Source: an uncultured Alphaproteobacteria bacterium (GTDB lineage Bacteria; Pseudomonadota; Alphaproteobacteria; HIMB59). Taken from it: DNA of 63,612 bases. This document shows positions 34,039 to 41,959 of the stretch, piece after piece (the stretch's first letter is position 1; every line of letters begins with the position of its first letter). The notes beneath the pieces were generated by a model, which was given only the letters and a program-made list of their open reading frames with translations, did no database searches and was not told the origin of the DNA. A program made the position numbers and the translations under genes. The DNA is taken from assembly GCA_902588615.1 (NCBI GenBank), contig CACIPV010000005.1, positions 1 to 63,612 of the forward strand, in the 5' to 3' direction.

Positions 34039-35535
34039 TTAGGAATATTTTTCTTTTAAAGTATTTTTTTGAACTTTTCCCATGACGTTTTTTGGAAGTT
34101 CATCCAACAATATATATTTATTTGGAATTTTATATTTCGCTAAGTGTTTTTTTAAAAAATCTTTAAGATTATTTAAATCTGTAGAATTATTCTTCATAAC
34201 TATTGCTGCAATAGGTACTTCACCTAAATCGTCATTAGGGATACCAAAAACAGCAGACTCTAAAACTAATTCGTGTTGATTAATAATATCTTCAATTTCT
34301 TTAGGATAAACATTATATCCACCACTTATGATTAAATCTTTATTTCTTCCAGATATGAATAGATATCCATCATTATCAAAATATCCAATATCACCGGTTA
34401 TAAAAAAACCATCTTTAGTAAATGCCTCTTGTGTCTTTTTTGGATTATTTAGATAACCTTTAAATACATTAGGACCATTTATTTCTATTGTTCCAATATC
34501 ATTTTCTGATTTATTATTATCACTTTGAATATTATTTATTCTTATTTTAATATCTTTTAAAGGTTTACCAACTGATCCTGCCTTTCTTTCCCCATCGCAA
34601 GGATTAGAGGCATTCATATTAGTTTCAGTCATACCATATCTCTCTAATATTTGATGACCGGTTACTCTATAAAAATTTTTAAATGTTTGATTTAACAATG
34701 GAGCACTTCCAGATATAAATAATCTCATATTTTGTGTTAATTTCTTATCTAGTCTTTTGTCATTCAACAATCTCGTATAAAAAGTTGGAACACCCATCAT
34801 CAGAGTTGAATAATTAAATGCTTCAATAATTAAGTCTGTATTAAAATTTTTTATAAATCTAATAGTAGCCCCACTTATCATGGAGGTATTAATAGCAACA
34901 AACAATCCATGAGTATGATAAATTGGAAGTGAATGGATTAAAGTATCATTGCGATTTATATTCCATAAATTTATTAGTTCTTGAGCATTCGAAACTAAAT
35001 TTTGTTCAGTTAACATAGCACCTTTAGGTTTTCCTGTAGTCCCAGAGGTATATAAAAGTGCTGCTAAATCATTATATGTTCTTTTTGATGGCTCAAAAAA
35101 ACTATCAAGGTTTTCTAAACCATCAGTAATCTCTCCAACTCCGTTTGCATTTAAAGATAAAATTCTACAGCCAATTTCATCGCAAAATGGTTTTAAACTA
35201 TCAATTTCTGATTTATCACAGATAAGAAAAGATGGTTTTGAGTCCTTTATAAAGTAAATTGTTTCATTCACAGTATAACTTGTATTAAGTGGAAAAAAAA
35301 CTGATCCAGTAAGAATAGATGACAAATAAAGAGCTAAAGTCTCTTTACATTTGGCGGACTTTACAAGAATGTGACTTCCTGATTTTAACCCTAACTTTGA
35401 TAATTTGTGAGAAATTTTTGATGCAAGAATTATGAAATTTTTATAAGTAATCTCGGATCCATCATCTAATATTAAAAAAGTTTTATTATTGTCTAAATTA
35501 TTTTCAACAAGATTTGAATAGAGTGAGTCTGTCAA
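34039..35535 (-). CDS. AMP-binding acyl-CoA synthetase, malonyl-CoA-ligase (MatB)-like
   Basis: 498 residues of the ANL superfamily. The P-loop-like motif is LLYTSGTTGKPKGAML (about 158-173), followed by GVPTFYTRLL, RYGMTETNMNASNP, the hinge segment TGDIGYFDNDGYLFISGR, and the catalytic Lys in PKNVMGKVQKN near the C-terminus. The FPLNTSYTVNETIYFI and GSVGKPL contexts are typical of MatB, which activates malonate, but other short dicarboxylates are possible. No malonate transport or decarboxylase gene is adjacent, so the use of the product is unclear. Confidence 0.75.
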   Translation of the reverse strand: MTDSLYSNLVENNLDNNKTFLILDDGSEITYKNFIILASKISHKLSKLGLKSGSHILVKSAKCKETLALYLSSILTGSVFFPLNTSYTVNETIYFIKDSKPSFLICDKSEIDSLKPFCDEIGCRILSLNANGVGEITDGLENLDSFFEPSKRTYNDLAALLYTSGTTGKPKGAMLTEQNLVSNAQELINLWNINRNDTLIHSLPIYHTHGLFVAINTSMISGATIRFIKNFNTDLIIEAFNYSTLMMGVPTFYTRLLNDKRLDKKLTQNMRLFISGSAPLLNQTFKNFYRVTGHQILERYGMTETNMNASNPCDGERKAGSVGKPLKDIKIRINNIQSDNNKSENDIGTIEINGPNVFKGYLNNPKKTQEAFTKDGFFITGDIGYFDNDGYLFISGRNKDLIISGGYNVYPKEIEDIINQHELVLESAVFGIPNDDLGEVPIAAIVMKNNSTDLNNLKDFLKKHLAKYKIPNKYILLDELPKNVMGKVQKNTLKEKYS

Positions 35536-35560
35536 AGTATATCAACGGAGTAATTAGGTT

Positions 35561-35617
35561 GGCCCTGCAATAAATACAGGGCCTAATAAATAAAATAAAA
35601 AATCTAGATTATCCTAG
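35561..35617 (-). terminator. terminator region downstream of the betaine-type binding-protein gene
   Basis: Reading leftward after the binding-protein stop, AATCCTAG and CTAGATT (35617-35604) pair with one bulge and run into a T-rich tract (TTTTTTATTTTATTT), as in a rho-independent terminator. Further on lies a perfect 7-bp GC-rich stem, GGCCCTG/CAGGGCC (35561-35567 and 35577-35583), with a 9-base loop. Either element could end or protect the message. Confidence 0.5.
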
Positions 35618-35619
35618 GA

Positions 35620-36621
35620 TTATGGTAACCATTTCTCCCAAGTAGATTTATTGTTTGCTTTCCATTCAGCAACAACATCATTAAGTTCACCACCTTCACG
35701 AACTTTAACAAGCATCGCTGCTTGATCTGCATTTGATAATGCCATTTTGCCAAAGAATTCAAGTGCTTTTTGGTTTTCTGGTTTAGCAAATGTATCAGGA
35801 TTACCGTAATTCATTGGATAGTCAACAGCCCAACCAGTAGCTGGCCAATAGTCAGCTCCACAAGTTTCCCAGTTGTTAGCCTCTGTAAAGGTATCACATG
35901 TTTTATTTGGAGCTAATTTAACACCTACTAATTCGTTAACACCAAAGAACCAATGAGGCTCCCAAAGATACATTAAGAAAGGTTCACCTCTATCGTACAT
36001 ACCTTGCGCTTCAGCAAGAGCAGCAGTTTCGGTTCCTAATTCATCAGCTACAAAGTCTAGACCAAGTAAATCTAATCTTTTTTGATCATGACAGTTCCAA
36101 CCAGCAACTGGACAACCAATTAATCGACCTTTACCACCAGACTCCATAGTCGCAAAATCTTCTTTGAATTTATTTAAATCAGCAAAGCTAGAAAAATCTG
36201 GATTTGCATCAGCCCAATATTTTGGAACATAATAATCTGACATACCAGTAATACCAACAGTTCCAAGTAATTTTACACTTCCATCACCAGAGTAAGTCAT
36301 TTTAACTTCTCCACCATGGATAAGGTCGCCACTTAACATAACGTCATCAGCTTCAGCGTAACTAGGCCATGACTCACATGCAAAATCAATATCGCCTGCA
36401 GCAATAGCTTCCCACAAGCCAGTTCCTGAAGCAAATACGATTCTATCAATTTCGTATCCTAACTCATCTTCAAGTATACTTACAGCTACTTGACATGAAA
36501 TCTCTCCACCAGTCCAGTCAGCGATTGCTGCTAATAATTTTTCAGCATTAGCTTTACTGAATGTTGCGGTAAAAAGAATAGAGGATAGAATAAAAGTTAT
36601 AATTGTTTTAGATATTCTCAT
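35620..36621 (-). CDS. betaine/TMAO-type ABC transporter substrate-binding protein (OpuAC family)
   Basis: 333 residues with a signal peptide (IITFILSSILFTATFSKANA). The mature part starts LLAAIADWTGGEISCQVAV and includes GTGLWEAIAAGDIDFACESWPS and LMYLWEPHWFFGV. The many Trp residues are those of the quaternary-amine-binding aromatic cage of ProX/OpuAC/TmoX proteins. Two Cys (in RLIGCPVAGWNC) and NKTCDTF...TCG are also present. The strong GGGAGGG ribosome-binding site (36629-36635) implies high expression. Glycine betaine, TMAO or carnitine are candidate ligands. The cognate permease and ATPase are 5 to 8 kb away, at 41.9-45.2 kb. Confidence 0.85.
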   Translation of the reverse strand: MRISKTIITFILSSILFTATFSKANAEKLLAAIADWTGGEISCQVAVSILEDELGYEIDRIVFASGTGLWEAIAAGDIDFACESWPSYAEADDVMLSGDLIHGGEVKMTYSGDGSVKLLGTVGITGMSDYYVPKYWADANPDFSSFADLNKFKEDFATMESGGKGRLIGCPVAGWNCHDQKRLDLLGLDFVADELGTETAALAEAQGMYDRGEPFLMYLWEPHWFFGVNELVGVKLAPNKTCDTFTEANNWETCGADYWPATGWAVDYPMNYGNPDTFAKPENQKALEFFGKMALSNADQAAMLVKVREGGELNDVVAEWKANNKSTWEKWLP

Positions 36622-36754
36622 AGATTATCCCTCCCATAAAGTGTTTATATTAACAAAAAATATTCAAAGTACATATGTTATTTATTCATTAATAGGTAAC
36701 AAAACTCTATAAAATATGTTTTTTATTAATTAATTAAGTGTAATACTATCAAAA

Positions 36755-37642
36755 ATGATGAAAACTAAAGTATTTCTTACATGTGCTGTTAATGGATCCG
36801 GTGACACTGCATCAAAACATCCTGATCTTCCAAAGACTCCAAAACAAATAGCTAAATCCGCAATAGAGTCTGCTCAAGCAGGTGCATCTATAGTTCATAT
36901 TCATGTCAGAGAGGAAGATGGAACGCCTAGTCGAAAATTTGAATTTTATAAGGAAGTAGTTGAAATAATTAGATCTAGTGTCACTGATGTAATTATTAAT
37001 TTAACAACCGGTATGGGAGGTGATTTAGATATAGGTGAAGGAGATAACCCAATGGATTTTGGTCCATATACAGATATGGCTAATATTATGGAAAGAATAT
37101 CTCATGTAGAGGAATTACTTCCGGAAATTTGTACACTTGATGCTGGAACTTTAAATTTTGGTGATAGTTCTGTGTTGGCAGTCAATACTCCAAATGATTT
37201 AAGAAAAGCAGCAAAACGATTAAAAGAAATTGGGGTTAAACCTGAAGTTGAAGCATTTGATTTAGGTAATATGTGGTTTGGTGCTCAGCTTTATGAAGAA
37301 GGACTACTTAGCGACCCACCCTTATATCAAATGTGTTTAGGAATTCCCTGGGGAGCTCCAGCAAAAACTACAGCTATGATTGCAATGTTAGATGTCATGC
37401 CTAAAAATGCTATTTGGTCAGGCTTTGCAATTTCAAGAAATGAAATGCCCTTTGTTGCACAAACAGTTTTACTTGGAGGTAATCCCAGAGTTGGGCTAGA
37501 AGATAATTTATATTTATCAAAGGGAAAACTTGCAACTAATCCACAATTAGTTGAAAAGGCAATAAAAATAGTTCATGAGTTGGGCTCCTCTATTATGAGT
37601 CCCCAAGAGACTAGAGATTATTTAAAGCTAAAAAAAACTTAA
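36755..37642 (+). CDS. beta-keto acid cleavage enzyme (BKACE, DUF849)
   Basis: 295 residues of the DUF849 TIM-barrel family. Zn ligands H48-x-H50 in VHIHVREEDG are intact, and the family segments GSGDTASKHPDLPKTPKQIAKSA and FEFYKEVVEIIR, then AFDLGNMWFGAQL, are seen. The enzymes join a beta-keto acid with acetyl-CoA and release a CoA ester plus acetoacetate or analogue. One characterised reaction is 3-dehydrocarnitine plus acetyl-CoA to glycine betaine plus acetoacetyl-CoA. The neighbouring betaine-type transporter makes that reaction attractive but unproven. ATG 36755 and 36758 are both possible starts. Confidence 0.88.
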   Translation: MMKTKVFLTCAVNGSGDTASKHPDLPKTPKQIAKSAIESAQAGASIVHIHVREEDGTPSRKFEFYKEVVEIIRSSVTDVIINLTTGMGGDLDIGEGDNPMDFGPYTDMANIMERISHVEELLPEICTLDAGTLNFGDSSVLAVNTPNDLRKAAKRLKEIGVKPEVEAFDLGNMWFGAQLYEEGLLSDPPLYQMCLGIPWGAPAKTTAMIAMLDVMPKNAIWSGFAISRNEMPFVAQTVLLGGNPRVGLEDNLYLSKGKLATNPQLVEKAIKIVHELGSSIMSPQETRDYLKLKKT

Positions 37643-38430
37643 TCCATTCTCTCAGTATTTCCATCAATAGAAATTACTTGACCTGAGACTCTAAGGGAGT
37701 CTTGAGAAATTAAAAAGGAACACATTTTTGCTATATCATCTTCATAAACCCATTGTTTTAAAGAACTCATAGAAACAAAATCTTTTTCAATTGATCTTAC
37801 AGATTGCTTTAACATTTTTGCTTTCGCTTTTATGACTCTCATCATTCTCGCACCTTTAACAGAACCCGGGCATATTGCATTTACTCGTATATTAAATTTA
37901 CCTAATTCCATTGCTAAAGTTTTAGTAATACCAACTAAGGCCCATTTGCTTGCCGCATAAGGTGACCTATTAGGAAAACCATCAATACCAGCTGTAGAGG
38001 AAATATTGATGATTGAGCCATTTTTAGATTTCTTAATCATGGGTATTGCATATTTAGTAAAATAAAAATGACTATTAATATTTACATGTAAGGTCTTTTC
38101 CCAATCATCAGATTTAATTTTCTCTAAAGGAGATGTGGGTCCAGCTATTCCAATATTATTTATAAGTCCATCTATTTTTTTTGTTTTATTTGATATTTCT
38201 TTATAAAATTTTTTCACCTCATCTTCTTTTGAAGCATCGCATTCTGATATAAAAAGTTTTTTATTAAAGTATGAATTTTTTTTCAGTTTATTAATATTTT
38301 TTTTATCAATATCACAAGTATAAACAATAGCACCTTGTAATAGTAATAATTTTACAGTAGCTAGACCTATCCCAGAAGCACCAGCAGATAAAATAATTTT
38401 TTTATTTTTAAGGAAATTATTTTGCATCAA
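37639..38430 (-). CDS. short-chain dehydrogenase/reductase (SDR)
   Basis: 263 residues of the classical SDR type. The NAD(P) motif is ASGIGLATVKL (near residue 18), the NNIGIAG region is near 90, and the active-site triad is Ser in NISSTAGID plus Y157-x-x-x-K161 in YAASK. The first glycine-loop residues are SAGASGIG. It is the last gene of the four-gene operon with the double permease, molybdo-oxidoreductase and GcvT-like protein, overlapping the GcvT-like gene by 14 bases. A hydroxy-to-keto step on an osmolyte is plausible. Confidence 0.85.
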   Translation of the reverse strand: MMQNNFLKNKKIILSAGASGIGLATVKLLLLQGAIVYTCDIDKKNINKLKKNSYFNKKLFISECDASKEDEVKKFYKEISNKTKKIDGLINNIGIAGPTSPLEKIKSDDWEKTLHVNINSHFYFTKYAIPMIKKSKNGSIINISSTAGIDGFPNRSPYAASKWALVGITKTLAMELGKFNIRVNAICPGSVKGARMMRVIKAKAKMLKQSVRSIEKDFVSMSSLKQWVYEDDIAKMCSFLISQDSLRVSGQVISIDGNTERMD

Positions 38431-39613
38431 AAGAATTACTATCAGGTTTAATGGGAATAGATCTATCTATACCCTTTACAATTTTTTTTTCTTTATCATA
38501 AAAAGGTAAATCTACAACGACTCCGGTGTGTGAAGAATTATCTGGGAGAATCATTTCTATCTCTTTATTTATATAATCATTTGGTTCATAAAATCTTACA
38601 TAACCAATTCCTTGTTGGAGAGTTGGAGACGGTACACCTGCTGTTATGTAGCCGACTTGTTTATCATTAATTTTTATTTTACTTCCGGCTTTAGGAACTG
38701 CTGTTTTACATGTTATTCCAAATAAACAAGTCCTTTTATCTTTTTTAATTAATGCATCTTTACCGATAAAATCTTTATCCATATTCACAAAATACCCCAG
38801 CCCTGCTTCGAAAGGAGTAATTGTTGTATCTATATCAGTTAAATTTCCAAAAATACCACCCTCAATTCTTCTAATAGTCATGGCCCTAGAGGCAGAAAAT
38901 TGCATACCATATGGTTTACCACATTCAATAAGATGGTCCCATAGAGCCAAATGATCTGTGTTAAAACCATCACAAAAAATTTCAAATCCTAATTCATTTG
39001 TAAAACCTGTTCTTGAAACATATAAAGTTTGCCCTCCTAGATCAAAAAAATTGGATGTAAAATAAGGCATATTTTCATCAATCTTTCCATTAGAAGCTAA
39101 CTTCATAATATCGATTGATGCCGGACCTTGAATTTGAAGAACTCTGGATTTAGGGTCTTTTATTTGAATATCATAATTTGAACTATGAGCAATAAGCCAA
39201 TCTTCAAATGGGCCATCAGCTTGAACGTACCAAAACTTTTCTTCGTCAAACCTAAATAAAACTCCATCCATGAAAATTCCACCTTTTGGTGTACAGGCAA
39301 GTGCATAATAACCTCTGCCAATTTTTGTTTTTGTAATTTCTCTTGTCAGCACTTTATTCAAAAAAGAAACTGAGTCTTTTCCTGATATTTCTAACGGTTT
39401 TTCTGGAACATCAAATAAAAGAGCTTTTTGTCTTAAAAGCCAATATTTTTCTAAAGGATCTTCATCAATTTTCATAGGAAAGTATCTTCCTGCATAGACG
39501 CCTCTAACCATATTCGAAGTATTAGTGCGTTGAATGAATGGAGACTCTTCAAATCTACGTGCACTAATTTGAATTGTTTTATTTAGATCAGGTTCTTCTT
39601 GTAAATTTCCCAT
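38417..39613 (-). CDS. GcvT-fold aminomethyltransferase-like protein
   Basis: 398 residues, mostly the N-terminal GCV_T folate-binding fold (YFPMKIDEDPLEKYWLLRQKA; LEISGKDSVSFLNKVLTR; GRGYYALACTPKGGIFMDGVLFR) and the C-terminal GCV_T_C barrel (TCKTAVPKAGSKIKI...GYITAGVPSPTLQQGIGYVR). These enzymes move one-carbon units to tetrahydrofolate; relatives include glycine cleavage T protein, DMSP demethylase DmdA and dimethylglycine or sarcosine demethylase modules. No other glycine-cleavage genes are present, so a stand-alone demethylase role is likelier. The substrate is not decidable here. Confidence 0.78.
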   Translation of the reverse strand: MGNLQEEPDLNKTIQISARRFEESPFIQRTNTSNMVRGVYAGRYFPMKIDEDPLEKYWLLRQKALLFDVPEKPLEISGKDSVSFLNKVLTREITKTKIGRGYYALACTPKGGIFMDGVLFRFDEEKFWYVQADGPFEDWLIAHSSNYDIQIKDPKSRVLQIQGPASIDIMKLASNGKIDENMPYFTSNFFDLGGQTLYVSRTGFTNELGFEIFCDGFNTDHLALWDHLIECGKPYGMQFSASRAMTIRRIEGGIFGNLTDIDTTITPFEAGLGYFVNMDKDFIGKDALIKKDKRTCLFGITCKTAVPKAGSKIKINDKQVGYITAGVPSPTLQQGIGYVRFYEPNDYINKEIEMILPDNSSHTGVVVDLPFYDKEKKIVKGIDRSIPIKPDSNSFDAK

Positions 39614-41959
39614 TTATTTATCAATGACTCTATTAGATTTATAGTCACGAATAATAACAGGAGGGTCAAATGCGGTCACAGGTGAAATTTTATCTTTAAC
39701 TAATTCTACTTCGATGAGACATGAATGTGCTATGGGACCTTGACCTAATTTCGAAGTTCCTTTGTCTTTTGTAAGGACATTAGGATTACCATGTTTACAT
39801 ATAGTTTTTAAATTTTTAGTATCCTCAGGATCATACCATGCACCTGTACTAATTTGAACAACTCCAGGGCGTATATTATCATTAATGTTTACACCAGCTA
39901 AACAGGCACCTCTGTCATTGAAAAGTTTTACTATATCTCCCTCATTTATACCTCTACTACTAGCATCAACACTATTCATTTCAATTGGTTCACGATCTTT
40001 AATTTTAAAAGATTTACTATAACTTCCGTGATCCATTTGACTATGTAATTTATTTTTTGGTTGATTAGATATTAAATGTAAAGGATAATTTTTATTTTTA
40101 CTTCCAAGCCATTCACAGGGTTCTAACCAGGTTGGATGACCAGGACAATCATCATAATTAAAACTATCTACTGTTTTAGAATATATTTCTATTTTTCCAC
40201 TTGGAGTTGAGAGTGGGAATTTAGTAGGATCTTCTCTAAAATCTTTTAACATTATTGTATTTTCTTTTGGTGGTGGAACTTTAAACCACCCTTTTTTTCT
40301 AAAATCCTGATAGCTAGGAAAATCAATATTTTTTAATGACTTTGATTTGACTGACGTTTCTTGATAAATCCATTTTTGCCAATCTTCTTCATCTCTTCCT
40401 TCAGTAAAAAGATTTTCAATATCCATTTTTTTTGCAATTCCTTTAAAAATATCAAAATCACTTTTAGCCTCTTTAAAGGGTTCAACTAATTTTGACATTG
40501 AAATTACATAAGGATCTCTTGGGGTAAGCATTATATCTTGTCTTTCAAGTGGAGTGGTACAAGGTAAGATAATATCTGAATATTTAGCTAAAGAATTCCA
40601 GCACCATTCATTAGAAATGATAGTTTCAGGTTTTTGCCAAGCTAGCAAAAGTTTATTAATATCTTGATGATGATGAAATGGATTTCCACCTGCCCAATAA
40701 ATTAATTTAATATCAGGATATTCATACTCCTTGCCATCAAAATGAAAAGTTTCACCCGGATTTAAAAGTAAATCACTAATCCTTGCAACTGGGATAAAAT
40801 TATCAATTTTATTGTCAGATTGTGGAAAAGCAGCGCCAGGAATAATAGAAAACTGCCCACCAATGTGATTAGTTGCACTATAACCAAATCCAAAACCACC
40901 ACCTGGTAAACCTATTTGACCCAACATTGATGCCAACATAATTGCTGCCCAAAAAGGCTGCTCACCATGATCTTGGCGAGTTAAAGACCAACTAACAGAT
41001 ATCATAGTTCGCTTTGAGGACATGTCTCTTGCCAAAGAAATAATTTCATCTGATGAGATTTCACTTATTTCTGAAGCCCAATTAGCATCTTTTACAACTC
41101 CATCTAAATCTCCTAAAAGATATGGTAAGAAAATATCAAAACCTTCTGTGTATTTTTTAATAAATATTTCACTATATAAATTTTCTTTGTATAGAGTGTG
41201 CGCTAGACCGAGCATAATTGCTACATCAGTATTAGGTCTTAAAGGTAACCACTTTCCTTTAACCTCCTCTAACAAGTCACTTTTAAGTGGACTCAAATTT
41301 ACAAATCTTATGCCAGCTTTAGCAGAACTAATTAGTTTTTCTTTTTGATTATGACTCCCTGTTCCACCTTGAGCTATTTGACCATTTTTTAAAGGAACTC
41401 CTCCAAAACATACAAATAGTTCTGTGTTTTCTTCGATTGAGTCCCAACTAGTGCAGGTATCAAGAAAGGCTCTATAACTTCCAAGTATATGGGGAACCAT
41501 TGCTTCTGCCGCTGCAAAACTATAAGTAAACTTTGATTTTGTGTAGCCACCAATGCAATTTAAAAAACGATGTAGTTGGCTTTGAGCGTGGTGAAATCTT
41601 CCAGCACTAGCCCAGCCGTAAGATCCACCAAATATTGAGGAATTACCAAAGTTCTCTCTTACTCTATTTAATTCTTTGGCTACTATATTTTCAGCATCAT
41701 CCCAAGATACAGCCACAAAAGGATCTATCCCTCTTAAGTTATTATTTGTTCCTGGTCCATTATCAATCCAACTTTTTCTTATCATAGGCTTATCAATGCG
41801 CGTTTGATTATCGTGGATGTCTACAATACCTGGGCCAATTGGTGATGGATCTTTATCATTTTCCCATCCTATTAATTCTGTGACTTTCCCATTATTTACT
41901 TTTGCTCTATAAGTTCCCCAATGCGAACTAGTTAAGGGAAGATCTTTCTTAAAACCCAT
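39614..41959 (-). CDS. cytoplasmic molybdopterin S/N-oxide reductase (BisC/DMSO-reductase family)
   Basis: 781 residues without a twin-arginine or other signal, so cytoplasmic. Residues in GGSYGWASAGR are Y114 and W116, and the Mo ligand is S147 in TYSFAAAEA, at the same register as Tyr114/Trp116/Ser147 of Rhodobacter DMSO reductase. There is no 4Fe-4S Cys motif at the N-terminus. Central LGQIGLPGGGFGFGYS and C-terminal molydop_binding HGNPNVLTKDKGTS segments are present. Known members reduce biotin sulfoxide, methionine sulfoxide, DMSO or TMAO. Tyr114, which TorA-type TMAO reductases lack, favours S-oxides. The gene abuts its neighbours (1-base overlap and 0-base gap). Confidence 0.85.
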   Translation of the reverse strand: MGFKKDLPLTSSHWGTYRAKVNNGKVTELIGWENDKDPSPIGPGIVDIHDNQTRIDKPMIRKSWIDNGPGTNNNLRGIDPFVAVSWDDAENIVAKELNRVRENFGNSSIFGGSYGWASAGRFHHAQSQLHRFLNCIGGYTKSKFTYSFAAAEAMVPHILGSYRAFLDTCTSWDSIEENTELFVCFGGVPLKNGQIAQGGTGSHNQKEKLISSAKAGIRFVNLSPLKSDLLEEVKGKWLPLRPNTDVAIMLGLAHTLYKENLYSEIFIKKYTEGFDIFLPYLLGDLDGVVKDANWASEISEISSDEIISLARDMSSKRTMISVSWSLTRQDHGEQPFWAAIMLASMLGQIGLPGGGFGFGYSATNHIGGQFSIIPGAAFPQSDNKIDNFIPVARISDLLLNPGETFHFDGKEYEYPDIKLIYWAGGNPFHHHQDINKLLLAWQKPETIISNEWCWNSLAKYSDIILPCTTPLERQDIMLTPRDPYVISMSKLVEPFKEAKSDFDIFKGIAKKMDIENLFTEGRDEEDWQKWIYQETSVKSKSLKNIDFPSYQDFRKKGWFKVPPPKENTIMLKDFREDPTKFPLSTPSGKIEIYSKTVDSFNYDDCPGHPTWLEPCEWLGSKNKNYPLHLISNQPKNKLHSQMDHGSYSKSFKIKDREPIEMNSVDASSRGINEGDIVKLFNDRGACLAGVNINDNIRPGVVQISTGAWYDPEDTKNLKTICKHGNPNVLTKDKGTSKLGQGPIAHSCLIEVELVKDKISPVTAFDPPVIIRDYKSNRVIDK

